Assembly: GCF_039543825.1 (NCBI RefSeq)
Contig: NZ_BAABKM010000005.1
Location: forward strand, 124,001-188,000
DNA: 64,000 bases
Direction of reading: 5' to 3'
DNA from: Nocardioides conyzicola
Lineage (GTDB): Bacteria; Actinomycetota; Actinomycetes; Propionibacteriales; Nocardioidaceae
The translations under genes were made by a program, and so were the position numbers. The notes beneath the pieces were generated by a model. The model saw only the letters and a program-made list of their open reading frames with translations. It was not told where the DNA came from and did not search any database. Positions 18,477 through 27,963 of the stretch are shown in pieces; the first letter of the stretch is position 1; each line of letters starts with the position of its first letter.

Positions 18477-18976
18477 CCCACGAACTCCACGTTGCTGGTC
18501 TTCCACTCGCCGCCCTCGTCGACGAGGTCGACCTTGATCCGGAACTGGCGGGCGACCGGCTTGTTGTTCGTGGAGGTGTTGGCGACGGTGCCGGAGGTGG
18601 CCACGATGACCGAGGCGCTGTCGTGGTCGGCGTCGACGACGCCGGCCCAGAGCACCTTGCCCTCCATGACCGACTTCGCCTGGGTCAGGATCTTCACCAC
18701 GTCCTTGGTGCTGGTGTCGTACTGCTTGGCGAAGTCACCGGTGGCACCCTCCGCGACGGCGTCGATGCTCTCCTGGGCCTTCGTGTAGTCGATGTTGACG
18801 AACGCCTCGATCTCCTTGCGGGCGGCGGCGAGCACGTCGCCGTACCGCTCCTGCTCGGCCGACGCACGCTGCCGGTCCTGGCGCTCCTGGTGCACGAGCA
18901 CGCCGCCGAAGACGACACCGCAGCCGAGCAGCAACGCCACGACGTAGAGCACGACGTTGAGTCCGGGTCGCCTCAC
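18473..18976 (-). CDS. Mce-associated membrane protein (Mam/Mas type), proximal
   Basis: 167 residues. GTG 18976 is chosen because it overlaps the Mce4F stop as GTGA; a longer frame to 19009 would overlap by 37 bases. A basic N-terminus (RRPG), one membrane helix (about 7-28), a coiled-coil-like segment (QERQDRQRASAEQERYGD), then the conserved Mce-associated domain (FVNIDYTKAQESIDAVAEGATGDFAKQY and SVIVATSGTVAN). Equivalent to the first of the two Mam genes that follow mycobacterial mce4F. Confidence 0.82.
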   Translation of the reverse strand: MRRPGLNVVLYVVALLLGCGVVFGGVLVHQERQDRQRASAEQERYGDVLAAARKEIEAFVNIDYTKAQESIDAVAEGATGDFAKQYDTSTKDVVKILTQAKSVMEGKVLWAGVVDADHDSASVIVATSGTVANTSTNNKPVARQFRIKVDLVDEGGEWKTSNVEFVG

Positions 18977-20235
18977 TCGTTCACCGGGCCCACCAGGAAC
19001 CATTTCCACGAGTCATCTCCCAGGATCGACAGGTTGCCCTGATCGACGAACCGTACCGGGTTGCCGCGTCGGTCGACGGCACCGCCGACGAAGCCCGTGT
19101 CGGGGTCGTACGACGAGCGGTAGAGGCGCCCGGGAGACGGGTTGGCGGACGTGCCGGGTGAGTAGTTGGCGCCGCGCATCGCGTACGGCGGGCCGGCGGT
19201 GCAGCGGGCCGGGTAGATCTTGGCGTCGGTGAGGTCGCTCGGCGGACGCCACTGGTTGCGCGGCTTGTAGCCCTGGGTGCAGGGAGGCGTGCTGTCGAAC
19301 TGCAGGTTGACGTGGCCGTAGCCGTCGCCGGGGGTGCCGGTGAAACCCGCGGAGATGGTGCGCGGGTAGGTCACCAGCAGCTGCTCGATGCCGTCGAGGT
19401 GCGAGACCACGACCTGGTTGACGCTGACCGCGCTGCCCAGCAGCACCGGCAGCGTGGGCTCGAGGTCCTTGAGGAGGGCGTCGAGCTCGCGCGCGGTGCC
19501 CGGGGTGCCGTCGAGGACCTTCTCCAGGTCGCCGTCGCTCGCCGCCAGGGCGTTGGTCAGCGCGTGCAGGTCGGTGGACAGGCCACGGATGTTGTCGCCC
19601 TCCTGCTGCTGGGTGGTCAGCACCTTGTTGCCCTGGTCGAGCAGGGCGATCGTCTCGTCGGTGTGGTCGGAGGCCTGGCGGACGAACTCGCTGCCGTTGT
19701 CGAGCAGCCGCTGCAGCGGACCGCCCGTGTCGTTGAACATGGTGCCGAGCTCGCGCACCACCGTCTGGAGGTTGTCCTTGTCGACCGAGTTGACGAACTG
19801 GTCGAGCTCGACCAGGAGGTCGCCCTCGTCGACGGGCATGGACTTGGCGGTGCCGTGCAGGGTGCCGCCCGCCTCGACGTACGGGCCCTTGTCGTCGGGC
19901 GGCTCGAAGTCGAGGTACTGCTCGCCCACGGCCGAGAGGTTGTGGACGTACATCGGCGAGTCCTCGGGCAGCTTGGTGCCGTCCTCGAGCGCGAGGTCGA
20001 GCGTGATGCCCTCGGCGGTCGCCTGCATCTTGGAGACCTTGCCGACCTTCACGCCGCGGTAGGTGACCTCGCTGCCCTCGAAGAGGCCGCCCGAGCTGGG
20101 CAGGGTGGCGTGCACGGTGATGCCGCGGCCGAGCACCCGGTCGACGAGACCGAGGTAGGTGCCGGCGATGTAGACGATGCCGACCGCGCTCAGCACCATG
20201 AACGCGATGATCCGGGTGCGTACTCCTCGCGTCAT
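18973..20235 (-). CDS. mce4F: Mce family protein Mce4F
   Basis: 420 residues. An N-terminal membrane anchor (about 9-29) precedes the MlaD/Mce domain (about 38-115: VHATLPSSGGLFEGSEVTYRGVKVGKV). A long helical region (about 140-290) forms the channel needle. The C-terminal part with paired Cys and Pro/Tyr-rich sequence is typical of the F subunit. Its start overlaps the Mce4E stop by four bases. Part of the six-subunit lipid/sterol importer; assignment to position F comes from being last of the six. Confidence 0.9.
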   Translation of the reverse strand: MTRGVRTRIIAFMVLSAVGIVYIAGTYLGLVDRVLGRGITVHATLPSSGGLFEGSEVTYRGVKVGKVSKMQATAEGITLDLALEDGTKLPEDSPMYVHNLSAVGEQYLDFEPPDDKGPYVEAGGTLHGTAKSMPVDEGDLLVELDQFVNSVDKDNLQTVVRELGTMFNDTGGPLQRLLDNGSEFVRQASDHTDETIALLDQGNKVLTTQQQEGDNIRGLSTDLHALTNALAASDGDLEKVLDGTPGTARELDALLKDLEPTLPVLLGSAVSVNQVVVSHLDGIEQLLVTYPRTISAGFTGTPGDGYGHVNLQFDSTPPCTQGYKPRNQWRPPSDLTDAKIYPARCTAGPPYAMRGANYSPGTSANPSPGRLYRSSYDPDTGFVGGAVDRRGNPVRFVDQGNLSILGDDSWKWFLVGPVNE

Positions 20236-21575
20236 TCGGGGCCTCCGTAGAGAGAGCTCAGACCCGGAGTGGGTGTCGGATCGCCGCTGGTGAGGGCGTC
20301 CGGGAGGCGCCGTCCGAGCAGGTCGCCGAGACCGGGCAGGCCGGGCAGACCCGGGAGCCCGGGGATGTCGCCGTCTCCACCCGGGACCGTGTTGAGCAGC
20401 ACGCAGACCGGGTTGTCCTTGTACGCCGCCTTCTTGCAGTCGGCGCGGAGCTGCTTGAGCAGGTTGACGGAGTCGAGCACCTTGAGGCAGGCCGCGCTGG
20501 TGAGGTCGCCGCTCTGCAGGCACTTCTCGACCTGGGTCAGCACCTCGCCCGGGTCGGGGACACCCGGGAGGCCGCCACCGTCACCGGCGGTCGGGAGGAT
20601 GTTCTCCAGGTTGATGTCGGCGCGGATCGAGGTGTTGGCGTAGTCGCCCTTGACGATCTCGCTGGCCTCCTTGGGGAAGGGGAAGCTGACCAGGAGGTTG
20701 AGACCGGGCGCCAGCGAGTCGCCGGCCTTGTGCAGGTTGGCCAGGATCGGCTGCAGGTGGTCGAGCGACTTGAGGATGTCGTCCTTGCTGGCCCCGATCA
20801 CCCGGGTGCCGACCTTGCCGAGCTTGTCGAGGGAGGTGAGCATCGCGATCAGCTCGTCGTGCTGCTGGTCGAGCACGTCGACGGCAGGACCGACGACGTC
20901 GAGGGCGTCGGTGATCGACTTCTTCTCGGTGTTGAGCGTCGCGGTCAGGTGGGAGATCGACTCCATCGCGTGGATGATGTCCTGCTTCTGGGCGTCGATC
21001 GTGCCGACGACGTCCTCCAGCGAGCCGAGCAGGTGACGCAGCCGATCGGTGCGACCGTCCATCACCAGGTTGAGCTCGTGGGTGATCGTGCCGAGCTGGC
21101 CGACACCGCCGCCGCTGAGCAGGAAGGAGAGCGCGCCGAGGACTTCCTCGACCTCGGGGTTGCGCCCGGTGTCGGCGAGGTCGATCTTGTCGCCGTTCGA
21201 CAGGCGGCCGGTCGGCTCGACGCCCGCGGGCGCCTCGAGGGCGACGTACTTCTCCCCCAGCAGGCTGACCTGGCGGATGTCGGCGATGGCGTTGTCGGGG
21301 AGGTCGACGTTGTTCTTGACGCGCATGGTCACGCGGGCGTGCCAGCCGACCCGCTCGATGTCGGTGACCTCGCCGACGGTCACGTCGTCGACCATCACCG
21401 GCGACTTCGGGACGACGTTGAGGATGTCGGCGAAGTCGGCCGTGATCTGGAAGGAGTTGTCGTCCGAGACCGGCGAGCCCGGCAGCGGGAGGTCGTAGGC
21501 GCCGTCGAACTTGCAGCCGCTCGCCGTCACGGCGAGCGCGATCATGAGGACGCACCAGCGCAGTGCCCGGGTCAT
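20232..21575 (-). CDS. mce4E: Mce family lipoprotein Mce4E (LprN-like)
   Basis: 447 residues. The signal peptide ends in TASGC (Cys21), a lipobox, so the protein is a lipoprotein, as expected for the E subunit. The Mce domain follows (about 40-120: FADILNVVPKSPVMVDDVTVGEV), then the helical needle region. The C-terminal third carries four Cys and a tail with repeated P-G-L (DIPGLPGLPGLPGLGDLL) rich in Gly/Pro. Overlaps Mce4D and Mce4F by four bases on either side. Confidence 0.9.
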   Translation of the reverse strand: MTRALRWCVLMIALAVTASGCKFDGAYDLPLPGSPVSDDNSFQITADFADILNVVPKSPVMVDDVTVGEVTDIERVGWHARVTMRVKNNVDLPDNAIADIRQVSLLGEKYVALEAPAGVEPTGRLSNGDKIDLADTGRNPEVEEVLGALSFLLSGGGVGQLGTITHELNLVMDGRTDRLRHLLGSLEDVVGTIDAQKQDIIHAMESISHLTATLNTEKKSITDALDVVGPAVDVLDQQHDELIAMLTSLDKLGKVGTRVIGASKDDILKSLDHLQPILANLHKAGDSLAPGLNLLVSFPFPKEASEIVKGDYANTSIRADINLENILPTAGDGGGLPGVPDPGEVLTQVEKCLQSGDLTSAACLKVLDSVNLLKQLRADCKKAAYKDNPVCVLLNTVPGGDGDIPGLPGLPGLPGLGDLLGRRLPDALTSGDPTPTPGLSSLYGGPE

Positions 21576-22780
21576 GAGCCGCCTCCCATCAGGCCGGCCA
21601 GCGAGTCGGGGGCGACCCGGTTGGCCGCGGCACCCTCGCTCGTCGGGCTCGGGCTGGAGCTGGAGCTCCGGGACGAGCCGGGCGGGATGGTGGGCAGCTG
21701 GCCCTCGACCGGCTCGAGCAGCTGCTTGAAGAGCTGGCAGGCGAGGTCGGCGCTCTTGCCGGGGAGGCCGGCCTGCTGGACGACCCCGCACAGGAAGCCG
21801 TCGGCGTCCCAGACGTTGCCGCTGATGCCGATCCGCGAGCCGATGGTCCCGGTCTTGTTGTTGTAGGCGAGGCTCAGGTTGCCGATGGCGGTCGGCGCGA
21901 CCTTCAGGGCGGTGTCGAGGCTGCCCTTCTCGGAGTTGATCGTCTTCATCACCTTGGTGAGCTTCTCGACGTCGGTGACCAGGGCCTTGCGGTTGTCGTG
22001 GACGAAGCCCTTCACGGTGCCGACCGCGTCGGCGACGGCGGCCAGCGCCTGCTGGATCTCGGTGCGCTCGTCCGCGAGCTGCGACGAGACGCCGGTGAGG
22101 TCCTGCACGAAGGCCCGGACGAACTTGTCGTTCTGGGCGAGGGTCGTGGTGAGCTGCGCCAGCTGCGACACCGTGTCGAAGAGCGGGCCGCTCCCCTCGC
22201 CGAAGGTCTGCGCGGCGGCGGCCAGCTCGGTGAGCATCTGGTTGCCGAGCTCGCCCTTGCCGTCGAGGGCGTTGGCGCCTGCCTTCAGCACGTGGTCGAG
22301 GGTGCCGTCCTTGTTGACCCCGTTGGGGCCGAGGGCCTCCGACAGGTCACGCAGGCTGGCATAGATCCGGTCGAGCTCGACCGGCACGGCGGTCTCGGGG
22401 AGGGCGATGTCCGCGCCGTCGGCCATCAGCTTGTCGCCCTTGGAGTACGCCGGGGTGAGCTGGACGAACCGGTCGGCGACGAGCGTCGGCGTCACGATGA
22501 CGGCCTTGGCGTCGGCGGGCACCTCGTACTTGGCGTCGTACTCCATGTCGACGCGGACCGAGTTGCCCTCGGGGGTCACCGCGGTCACCCGGCCGACGTT
22601 GACGCCCAGGATCCGCACGTCGCTGCCCACGTAGATGCTGACGGCGCGCGGGAAGTGGGCGGCCACCGTCTTGGGCTCGGTGGTGTCGCGGATGGCGAAG
22701 AAGTAGATGCCGGCGACGAGCACCAGCGCCAGGACGCCGGCGAGGACGCGGCCGGTGACGGTGTCGAGACGGTTCCGCAT
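21572..22780 (-). CDS. mce4D: Mce family protein Mce4D
   Basis: 402 residues from ATG 22780, one base after the Mce4C stop. A membrane anchor (about 11-30), the Mce domain (about 38-115: FPRAVSIYVGSDVRILGVNVGRV), a helical region, and a Ser/Pro-rich low-complexity C-terminus (about 365-385, with a run of Ser) as usual for D subunits. It forms part of the periplasmic Mce hexamer. Confidence 0.9.
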   Translation of the reverse strand: MRNRLDTVTGRVLAGVLALVLVAGIYFFAIRDTTEPKTVAAHFPRAVSIYVGSDVRILGVNVGRVTAVTPEGNSVRVDMEYDAKYEVPADAKAVIVTPTLVADRFVQLTPAYSKGDKLMADGADIALPETAVPVELDRIYASLRDLSEALGPNGVNKDGTLDHVLKAGANALDGKGELGNQMLTELAAAAQTFGEGSGPLFDTVSQLAQLTTTLAQNDKFVRAFVQDLTGVSSQLADERTEIQQALAAVADAVGTVKGFVHDNRKALVTDVEKLTKVMKTINSEKGSLDTALKVAPTAIGNLSLAYNNKTGTIGSRIGISGNVWDADGFLCGVVQQAGLPGKSADLACQLFKQLLEPVEGQLPTIPPGSSRSSSSSPSPTSEGAAANRVAPDSLAGLMGGGS

Positions 22781-22781
22781 G

Positions 22782-23768
22782 TCAGCCCTTCCCTCGGGTC
22801 GGGACGAACTCGCCGGTCGGGATCGCAAGGAGGTTGGAGGCGTAGGCGTCGAACCAGGGGCCGGTGCCGATGATGTTGCTGAGGATGTCGACGTACGGGC
22901 CGAGCGCGCTCAGTGTCGCCTTCAGCTCCTTGTCCTTGGAGTTGAGCAGCGAGAGCAGGTCGTCCACCTCGCGGAGCGCCGGCTTCATCTGGGCCTGGTT
23001 GTCCGCGGCGACGCCGCGCAGCTGCGTCGCGAGCTCGCGGGCGTTGACCAGCAGGAGGTGGACGGCCTCCTTGCGCCGGCGTACCTCCTTGAACACGAGG
23101 TCGCTGTTCTTCATCAGCGACACCAGGTCGTCGCTGCGCGCCGCGAGCACCTTGCTCACGCTCTGCGAACCCTTGAGCAGCGTCTGGATCTGCTGGTCGC
23201 GCGAGGCGACCGACCGCGACAGCCGGGCGATGCCGCGGAAGCTCTGCTCGATCTCCGGAGCCGCCTTGTTGGTCGTGTCGGCGACCACGTCGAGCGCCTG
23301 GGAGAGCTGGTCGGTGTCGATCCGTTCCGTGGTGGTGGTCAGGTCGCTGAAGACGCCGACGATGTCGTAGGCCGACTCGGTGCGCTCGACCGGGATCACG
23401 TCGTCCGTCGACATCTGGCCGGAGCCGGCCGGCTCCAGGTCGAGGTACTTCTCGCCGAGCAGGCTCAGCACCTCGACCGAGGCCCTGGTGTCCTTGCCGA
23501 ACTCGACGCCGTTGTCCACGTCGAAGGACACGATGACGGTGCTGCTGTCCTCGAGGGCGACGTCCTGGACGCGGCCGACCCGGATGCCACCGACCTGGAC
23601 CATGTTGCCGACGTGCAGCCCGCTCGCGTCCTTGAACTCCGCGCGGTAGGTCGTGCCCTTGAACCCGGGGAACTTCCCGAGGTTGAAGGCGGCCGCCATG
23701 ATCAGCGCCATCACCACCAGCGTGATCGCGCCGAGCCTCATCAGCTTGGACTCGCTGTGGCGGCTCAT
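22782..23768 (-). CDS. mce4C: Mce family protein Mce4C
   Basis: 328 residues. An N-terminal anchor (about 9-28), the Mce domain (about 38-115: YRAEFKDASGLHVGNMVQVGGIRVGRV), then a helical region without the long disordered tail seen in the neighbours, a usual trait of C subunits. ATG 23768 overlaps the Mce4B stop as ATGA. Confidence 0.9.
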   Translation of the reverse strand: MSRHSESKLMRLGAITLVVMALIMAAAFNLGKFPGFKGTTYRAEFKDASGLHVGNMVQVGGIRVGRVQDVALEDSSTVIVSFDVDNGVEFGKDTRASVEVLSLLGEKYLDLEPAGSGQMSTDDVIPVERTESAYDIVGVFSDLTTTTERIDTDQLSQALDVVADTTNKAAPEIEQSFRGIARLSRSVASRDQQIQTLLKGSQSVSKVLAARSDDLVSLMKNSDLVFKEVRRRKEAVHLLLVNARELATQLRGVAADNQAQMKPALREVDDLLSLLNSKDKELKATLSALGPYVDILSNIIGTGPWFDAYASNLLAIPTGEFVPTRGKG

Positions 23769-24853
23769 GGTGCCGTCGCTCCGTTGCAGCGCGGTGCCGT
23801 GGAGTGGAAGTCGAGGTGGTTGAGCTCGTCCATCAGCTGCTTGAGCCCGGGGACGTTGCCGAGACCGGCGGGCAGCGTGATCCGGCCGCTGAAGCCGCAG
23901 ATGTAGTAGCTGTACCAGCTGCCGTAGGTGCCGGTGCGGGTCTGGTCGGTCATCGACTCCGGCAGCCGGTCGAGCAGGTCGATGACCTGCTTGCGGGACT
24001 CCTTCTTGTTGAGCAGGGCGGCCAGCTGGCGCAGCTTGGCGACGTCGGACTTGATCAGCGGCCGGCCCTGACGGATCAGGTCGGCGACCACCACGGTCAG
24101 GTCGGAGATGTTCTGCAAGGAGGAGCCGATCGTCGAGCGGTCGCGGGCGAGGTCGGTCATCCAGTTCTTCAGCCCGACGATGAGGTCGTTGAGCTGCTGG
24201 TGCCGGCTGTCGACGGTCGTGAGCGTCGCGCTGAGGTTGTCGACGACCTCGCCGATGAGCTGGTCCCGGTCTGCGAGCGTGTTGGTGAGCGACGCCGTCT
24301 TGTGGAGCAGCCCCTGCACGGTGCCGCCCTCCCCCTGGAGCACCTGCACCAGGTTGAGGCTCAGGTCGTTGACCTGCTTGGGGTTCAGCGCCTGGAAGAG
24401 CGGCTGGAACCCGTTGAAGAGGACCGTCAGGTCGAGCGCCGGCTTGGTCTGCTGGATCGGCAGAGTCCCGTCGGCGGCGAGCGGCTTGGCGGCCGTGTCG
24501 GACCCCTGCTCGAGGGCCAGGTAGCGGTCGCCCACCAGGTTGAGGAAGCGGATCTCGGCGCGCGAGGCCGTCGTGAGCGGGACGCCCGACTGCACCCGGA
24601 AGGTCACCAGCGCCTGGGTCCGCTTGTAGTGCTCGACGTTCTTGACCTCGCCGACGCTGACGCCGGCGACCCGGACGTCGTCGCCCTTCTGGAGCATCGA
24701 GGCGTTGGAGAAGACGGCCTTGTACGTCGTCCCGGCGCCGAAGCCGATGTTGCCCATGATGGCCGCGAGCAGCCCGGTCACGAGCAGCGAGACGACGGTG
24801 AAGATGCCGAGCTTGATGCCGGCCGAGATCGTGGTGGCGTTGCGGGAGCTCAT
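23765..24853 (-). CDS. mce4B: Mce family protein Mce4B
   Basis: 362 residues. An anchor (about 12-34), the Mce domain (about 41-120: YKAVFSNASMLQKGDDVRVAGVSVGEV), a helical needle, and a C-terminal section with YSYYICGF and one further Cys, typical of B subunits. Overlaps Mce4A by four bases and Mce4C by four bases. Confidence 0.9.
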   Translation of the reverse strand: MSSRNATTISAGIKLGIFTVVSLLVTGLLAAIMGNIGFGAGTTYKAVFSNASMLQKGDDVRVAGVSVGEVKNVEHYKRTQALVTFRVQSGVPLTTASRAEIRFLNLVGDRYLALEQGSDTAAKPLAADGTLPIQQTKPALDLTVLFNGFQPLFQALNPKQVNDLSLNLVQVLQGEGGTVQGLLHKTASLTNTLADRDQLIGEVVDNLSATLTTVDSRHQQLNDLIVGLKNWMTDLARDRSTIGSSLQNISDLTVVVADLIRQGRPLIKSDVAKLRQLAALLNKKESRKQVIDLLDRLPESMTDQTRTGTYGSWYSYYICGFSGRITLPAGLGNVPGLKQLMDELNHLDFHSTAPRCNGATAP

Positions 24854-26154
24854 CGCGCGCCCCCGGCCGTCTCGCGGACCAGCGGGCCGTACATCAGGGA
24901 GCCGAGCGAGCCGTACTCGTCGGCCGAGGCACCGGTGCGCTCGGCGAGCATCGCGTTGAGGATCTCCTGCTCACCGGCGCTGCCGGAGTAGTCGGCACCG
25001 ACCCGGTTGGCGGAGCCGGGGACGGGCGACGTCGGCGGGTGCTCGTCCATGTCGCTGCCCTGGTCGAGCGCGATCGGCGGCGCGGGAACCGGTGGGTTGG
25101 GCAGGCCCAGGCACCAGGGCCCGTGGCCGACCTCGCCGTACGTCGGCTTGTCGCGCTCGTCGTAGGCGCGGTACTGCGGGGTGCCGAACTCGATGTACTG
25201 CTTGACCTGGTTGCCCTCGAACGTCCGCGCGAGCCGCGGGGCGTACTTGGCGGCACCCTTGATCAGGCAGGGGAACTCGGGCGAGTAGACGGCAAGCAGC
25301 TTGAGCACCGGCTCGGTCACCTGGCCGACGCGGATGATGTTGCTCTCGTTGTCGCCGAGGATCCGGGTCGAGGTGTCGGCCACGCCCTGGAGGTCGGAGA
25401 AGAAGGTGCCGAGCTGCGCCTTGTTGTCCACCACGGTCTGCGCCGTCGTCGTGACGTTGCGCAGCACGGCCAGCAGGTCGGGGGCGGCGAGGTCGTAGGT
25501 GTGCGCGACATCGGCGAGCTTGATCAGGTCCGCGCGCAGGGTCGGCAGGTGGGCGCCGATGCGGGCGAGGTAGGTGTCCAGCTCGTCCATCGTCTGGCCG
25601 AGCTGCTCGCCGCGGCCGCCCAGGGCCGTCGCGAGCGCGTTGAGCGTCGCGTTGAGGTCAGCGGGGCGGACCGAGCGCAGGAGCGGGAAGAGGTTGGCCA
25701 GGATCCGGCTCAGCTCGACGTTGGTCTCGACCCGGCTGGCGGGGATGACGTCGCCGTCCTTCAGCGGGGTCGACGACGGGTCATCGGGGCGGACCAGCGA
25801 GATGAATTTCTGGCCGAAGAGGGTCGTCGGCATGATCTCGACGGAGACGTTGTCGGGGATCTGCTTGGCCTCGGTGGGCTCCAGGGCCACCGTGATGACG
25901 GCCTGCTTGCCGTCCTGGTCGATCTTGCGGACCTGGCCGACCAACGCGCCGTTGAGCCGGACGTCGCCGAACTTCGCGAGCTGGAGGCCAGCCCGGTCGG
26001 CCTTGATCGTCACCGTGGTCGAGTCCTGGAAGGTCTTCTGGTAGACCGCGATCGACAGCCCGATCAGCAGGGCGATCACCGTGATGAAGGCGATGCCCGC
26101 CAGCACCAGCCGACGGTGCTCCGCCGGGCTGTCGTGGTAGACGTTCACCAACAT
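24850..26154 (-). CDS. mce4A: Mce family protein Mce4A
   Basis: 434 residues. A membrane anchor (about 15-38), the Mce domain (about 45-120: VTIKADRAGLQLAKFGDVRLNGALVGQV), a helical region, and a Pro-rich, disordered C-terminus (about 345-434). First Mce subunit of the operon; ATG 26154 overlaps the YrbE4B stop by one base (TGATG). In mycobacteria the 4A subunit is required for cholesterol uptake. No mceG ATPase is found in this window, as is usual because it is encoded elsewhere. Confidence 0.9.
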   Translation of the reverse strand: MLVNVYHDSPAEHRRLVLAGIAFITVIALLIGLSIAVYQKTFQDSTTVTIKADRAGLQLAKFGDVRLNGALVGQVRKIDQDGKQAVITVALEPTEAKQIPDNVSVEIMPTTLFGQKFISLVRPDDPSSTPLKDGDVIPASRVETNVELSRILANLFPLLRSVRPADLNATLNALATALGGRGEQLGQTMDELDTYLARIGAHLPTLRADLIKLADVAHTYDLAAPDLLAVLRNVTTTAQTVVDNKAQLGTFFSDLQGVADTSTRILGDNESNIIRVGQVTEPVLKLLAVYSPEFPCLIKGAAKYAPRLARTFEGNQVKQYIEFGTPQYRAYDERDKPTYGEVGHGPWCLGLPNPPVPAPPIALDQGSDMDEHPPTSPVPGSANRVGADYSGSAGEQEILNAMLAERTGASADEYGSLGSLMYGPLVRETAGGAR

Positions 26155-26993
26155 CAGCCGGTGATCCTGACGGTGGTGGTGGAGCCCCAGATCGCGAAGC
26201 TCAGGAAGAAGTCGGCGACCACGATCGTGACGATGCTGGTGCGGATCGCGCGGCCCACGGCCGTGCCGACGCCGGCCGGCCCGCCGGACGCCGTGTAGCC
26301 GTAGTAGCAGTGGATCAGGATCACCGCGGTCGCCAGGAAGAGCAGCTTGAAGAACGACCAGAGCATGTCGATGGGCGGCAGGAACTGCAGGAAGTAGTGG
26401 TCGTAGGTGCCCGGCGACTGGTGGTAGATGTACGTCGTGATCAGGCGCGGTGAGAGGTACGACGCGCTCAGCGCGACGACGTACAGCGGGATCACGGCGA
26501 TGAACGCGGCGATCATCCGGGTGGTCACCAGGAACGGCAGCGACGGGATCCCCATCACCTCGAGCGCGTCGATCTCCTCCGAGATCCGCATCGCGCCGAG
26601 GCGCGCGGTGTAGCCGCAGCCGACCGTGGCCGCGAGCGCGATCGACGAGATCAGTGGGGCGACCTCGCGGGTGTTGAAGTACGCCGAGATGAAGGCGCTG
26701 AACTTGGCGACGCCGATCTGGCTGAGCGAGGCGTAGCCCTGGATGCCGACCTCGGTGCCGGCGAAGAAGGCGAGGAAGGCGATGACGCCCGCGGAGCCGG
26801 CGATCAGCGTCAGTCCCCCGGCGCCGAAGGTGACCTCGGCGAGGGTGCTGGTGATCTCGCGCGGGTAGCGCTTGATGGCGCGCGGCACCCAGAGCAGCGC
26901 CTTGACGTAGAAGAGCAGCTGGTCGCCGTACTGCTCGAGGGAGTCGCGGCGTCCCTTGTAGAACGCGCCGCCCAGCTCACCGATCGTCGCCAT
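26154..26993 (-). CDS. yrbE4B: MlaE-family permease YrbE4B
   Basis: 279 residues, five to six membrane helices. The signature loop SEEIDALEVMGI (the EExDA-x-LG motif that contacts the MceG ATPase) lies in the middle, and TYIYHQSPGTYDHYF is the usual B-type periplasmic loop. It forms the heterodimeric permease with YrbE4A at the base of the Mce needle. TGATG overlaps join it to both neighbours. Confidence 0.93.
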   Translation of the reverse strand: MATIGELGGAFYKGRRDSLEQYGDQLLFYVKALLWVPRAIKRYPREITSTLAEVTFGAGGLTLIAGSAGVIAFLAFFAGTEVGIQGYASLSQIGVAKFSAFISAYFNTREVAPLISSIALAATVGCGYTARLGAMRISEEIDALEVMGIPSLPFLVTTRMIAAFIAVIPLYVVALSASYLSPRLITTYIYHQSPGTYDHYFLQFLPPIDMLWSFFKLLFLATAVILIHCYYGYTASGGPAGVGTAVGRAIRTSIVTIVVADFFLSFAIWGSTTTVRITG

Positions 26994-27766
26994 CACAGAC
27001 CTGCCGGGGGGACGACTTGGAAGTAGATCGCGGTGATGACCGCGTTGATGAAGAAGAGCAGCATGAACGCGACGATCACCGACTCGTTGACGGCGCGGCC
27101 GACGCCACTGGGTCCGCCGCCGGCGTTGAGACCCTTGTAGGCGCCCACGATCGCGGCCATGCCGCCGAAGACGACGGCCTTGAAGATCGCGATGTAGAGG
27201 TCGTTGATGCTGGCCAGCGCGGTGAACGACGACAGGAAGGCACCCGCGGAGCCGCCCTGGACGATCACGGTGAAGAAGTAGCCGCCGCCGATGCCCGCGC
27301 CGATCACGATGCCGATGATCATGAAGGCGACGAACATGGTCGCGAGCACCCGCGGTACGACGAGCCGGGCGATCGGGTCGACGCCGAGGACCTCCATGGC
27401 GTCGATCTCCTCGCGGATCTTGCGGGCGCCGAGGTCGGAGCAGATCGCCGAGCCCGCGGCGCCGGCGATGATCAGCGCGGCCGCGATCGGTGCCGCCTCG
27501 CGGACGACGGCCAGGACGGCGGTCGCGCCGGCGAACGACTGGGCGCCGAGCTGCCCGGTCAGGTTGCCGACCTGCAGCGAGATGACCGCGCCGAACGGGA
27601 TCGAGACCAGGATCGTGGGCATCAGCGTCACGCTCGTGATGAACCAGGCCTGCTCGATGAACTCGCGGAACTGGAAGGGAGTGGTGAAGGTCCGCTTGCC
27701 GACGTCGAGGACCATCGCGGCCAGCTCGCCCGGTCCCCGGACGATCGACGCAGCGGAAAACGCCAC
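26993..27766 (-). CDS. yrbE4A: MlaE-family permease YrbE4A
   Basis: 257 residues from GTG 27766, with GGGAGG six bases upstream; the TTG at 27781 is inside that leader and less likely. Five to six membrane helices and the coupling loop REEIDAMEVLGVDP. First gene of a ten-gene operon, yrbE4AB-mce4ABCDEF plus two Mce-associated genes, nearly all overlapping by one or four bases. Its promoter carries one near-perfect and one perfect KstR-type operator. Confidence 0.93.
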   Translation of the reverse strand: MAFSAASIVRGPGELAAMVLDVGKRTFTTPFQFREFIEQAWFITSVTLMPTILVSIPFGAVISLQVGNLTGQLGAQSFAGATAVLAVVREAAPIAAALIIAGAAGSAICSDLGARKIREEIDAMEVLGVDPIARLVVPRVLATMFVAFMIIGIVIGAGIGGGYFFTVIVQGGSAGAFLSSFTALASINDLYIAIFKAVVFGGMAAIVGAYKGLNAGGGPSGVGRAVNESVIVAFMLLFFINAVITAIYFQVVPPAGL

Positions 27767-27801
27767 CGCGCACCTCCCCAACTGGTCTAGACAGCCACCG
27801 C

Positions 27802-27830
27802 AGAATAGAACGTGTTCTCATTCACGGCAA
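27802..27830 (-). promoter_or_regulatory. mce4 operon promoter with KstR-type site in the spacer
   Basis: On the minus strand TTGCCG (27830 to 27825), a 17-base spacer and TATTCT (27807 to 27802) form a convincing promoter, giving a leader of roughly 30 bases to GTG 27766. The KstR-type site TAGAACGTGTTCTC (27806-27819, one mismatch) fills the spacer and touches the -10. Confidence 0.75.
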
Positions 27831-27849
27831 ACGAGCCTGTGCCTCCCAC

Positions 27850-27863
27850 TAGAACTCGTTCCA
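27850..27863 (-). promoter_or_regulatory. Second KstR-type operator upstream of yrbE4A
   Basis: TAGAACTCGTTCCA matches the KstR motif perfectly. Its centre is 44 bases, about four helical turns, from the first site, so two bound dimers would lie on the same face of the DNA. Confidence 0.75.
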
Positions 27864-27951
27864 CCCCGTCAACGACGTACCTCCCCGGAGGTAACGCCCC
27901 CGAAACGTGGGCTGGACCGGTGCGGTCCCGCACGGCGGTCGGGTCGCCTCC

Positions 27952-27957
27952 TACGAT
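27952..27957 (+). promoter_or_regulatory. -10 element, leaderless start of DUF1707 gene
   Basis: TACGAT, six bases, then GTG 27964. This spacing predicts a leaderless mRNA and fixes the start of the DUF1707 gene. Confidence 0.55.
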
Positions 27958-27963
27958 GACCGC

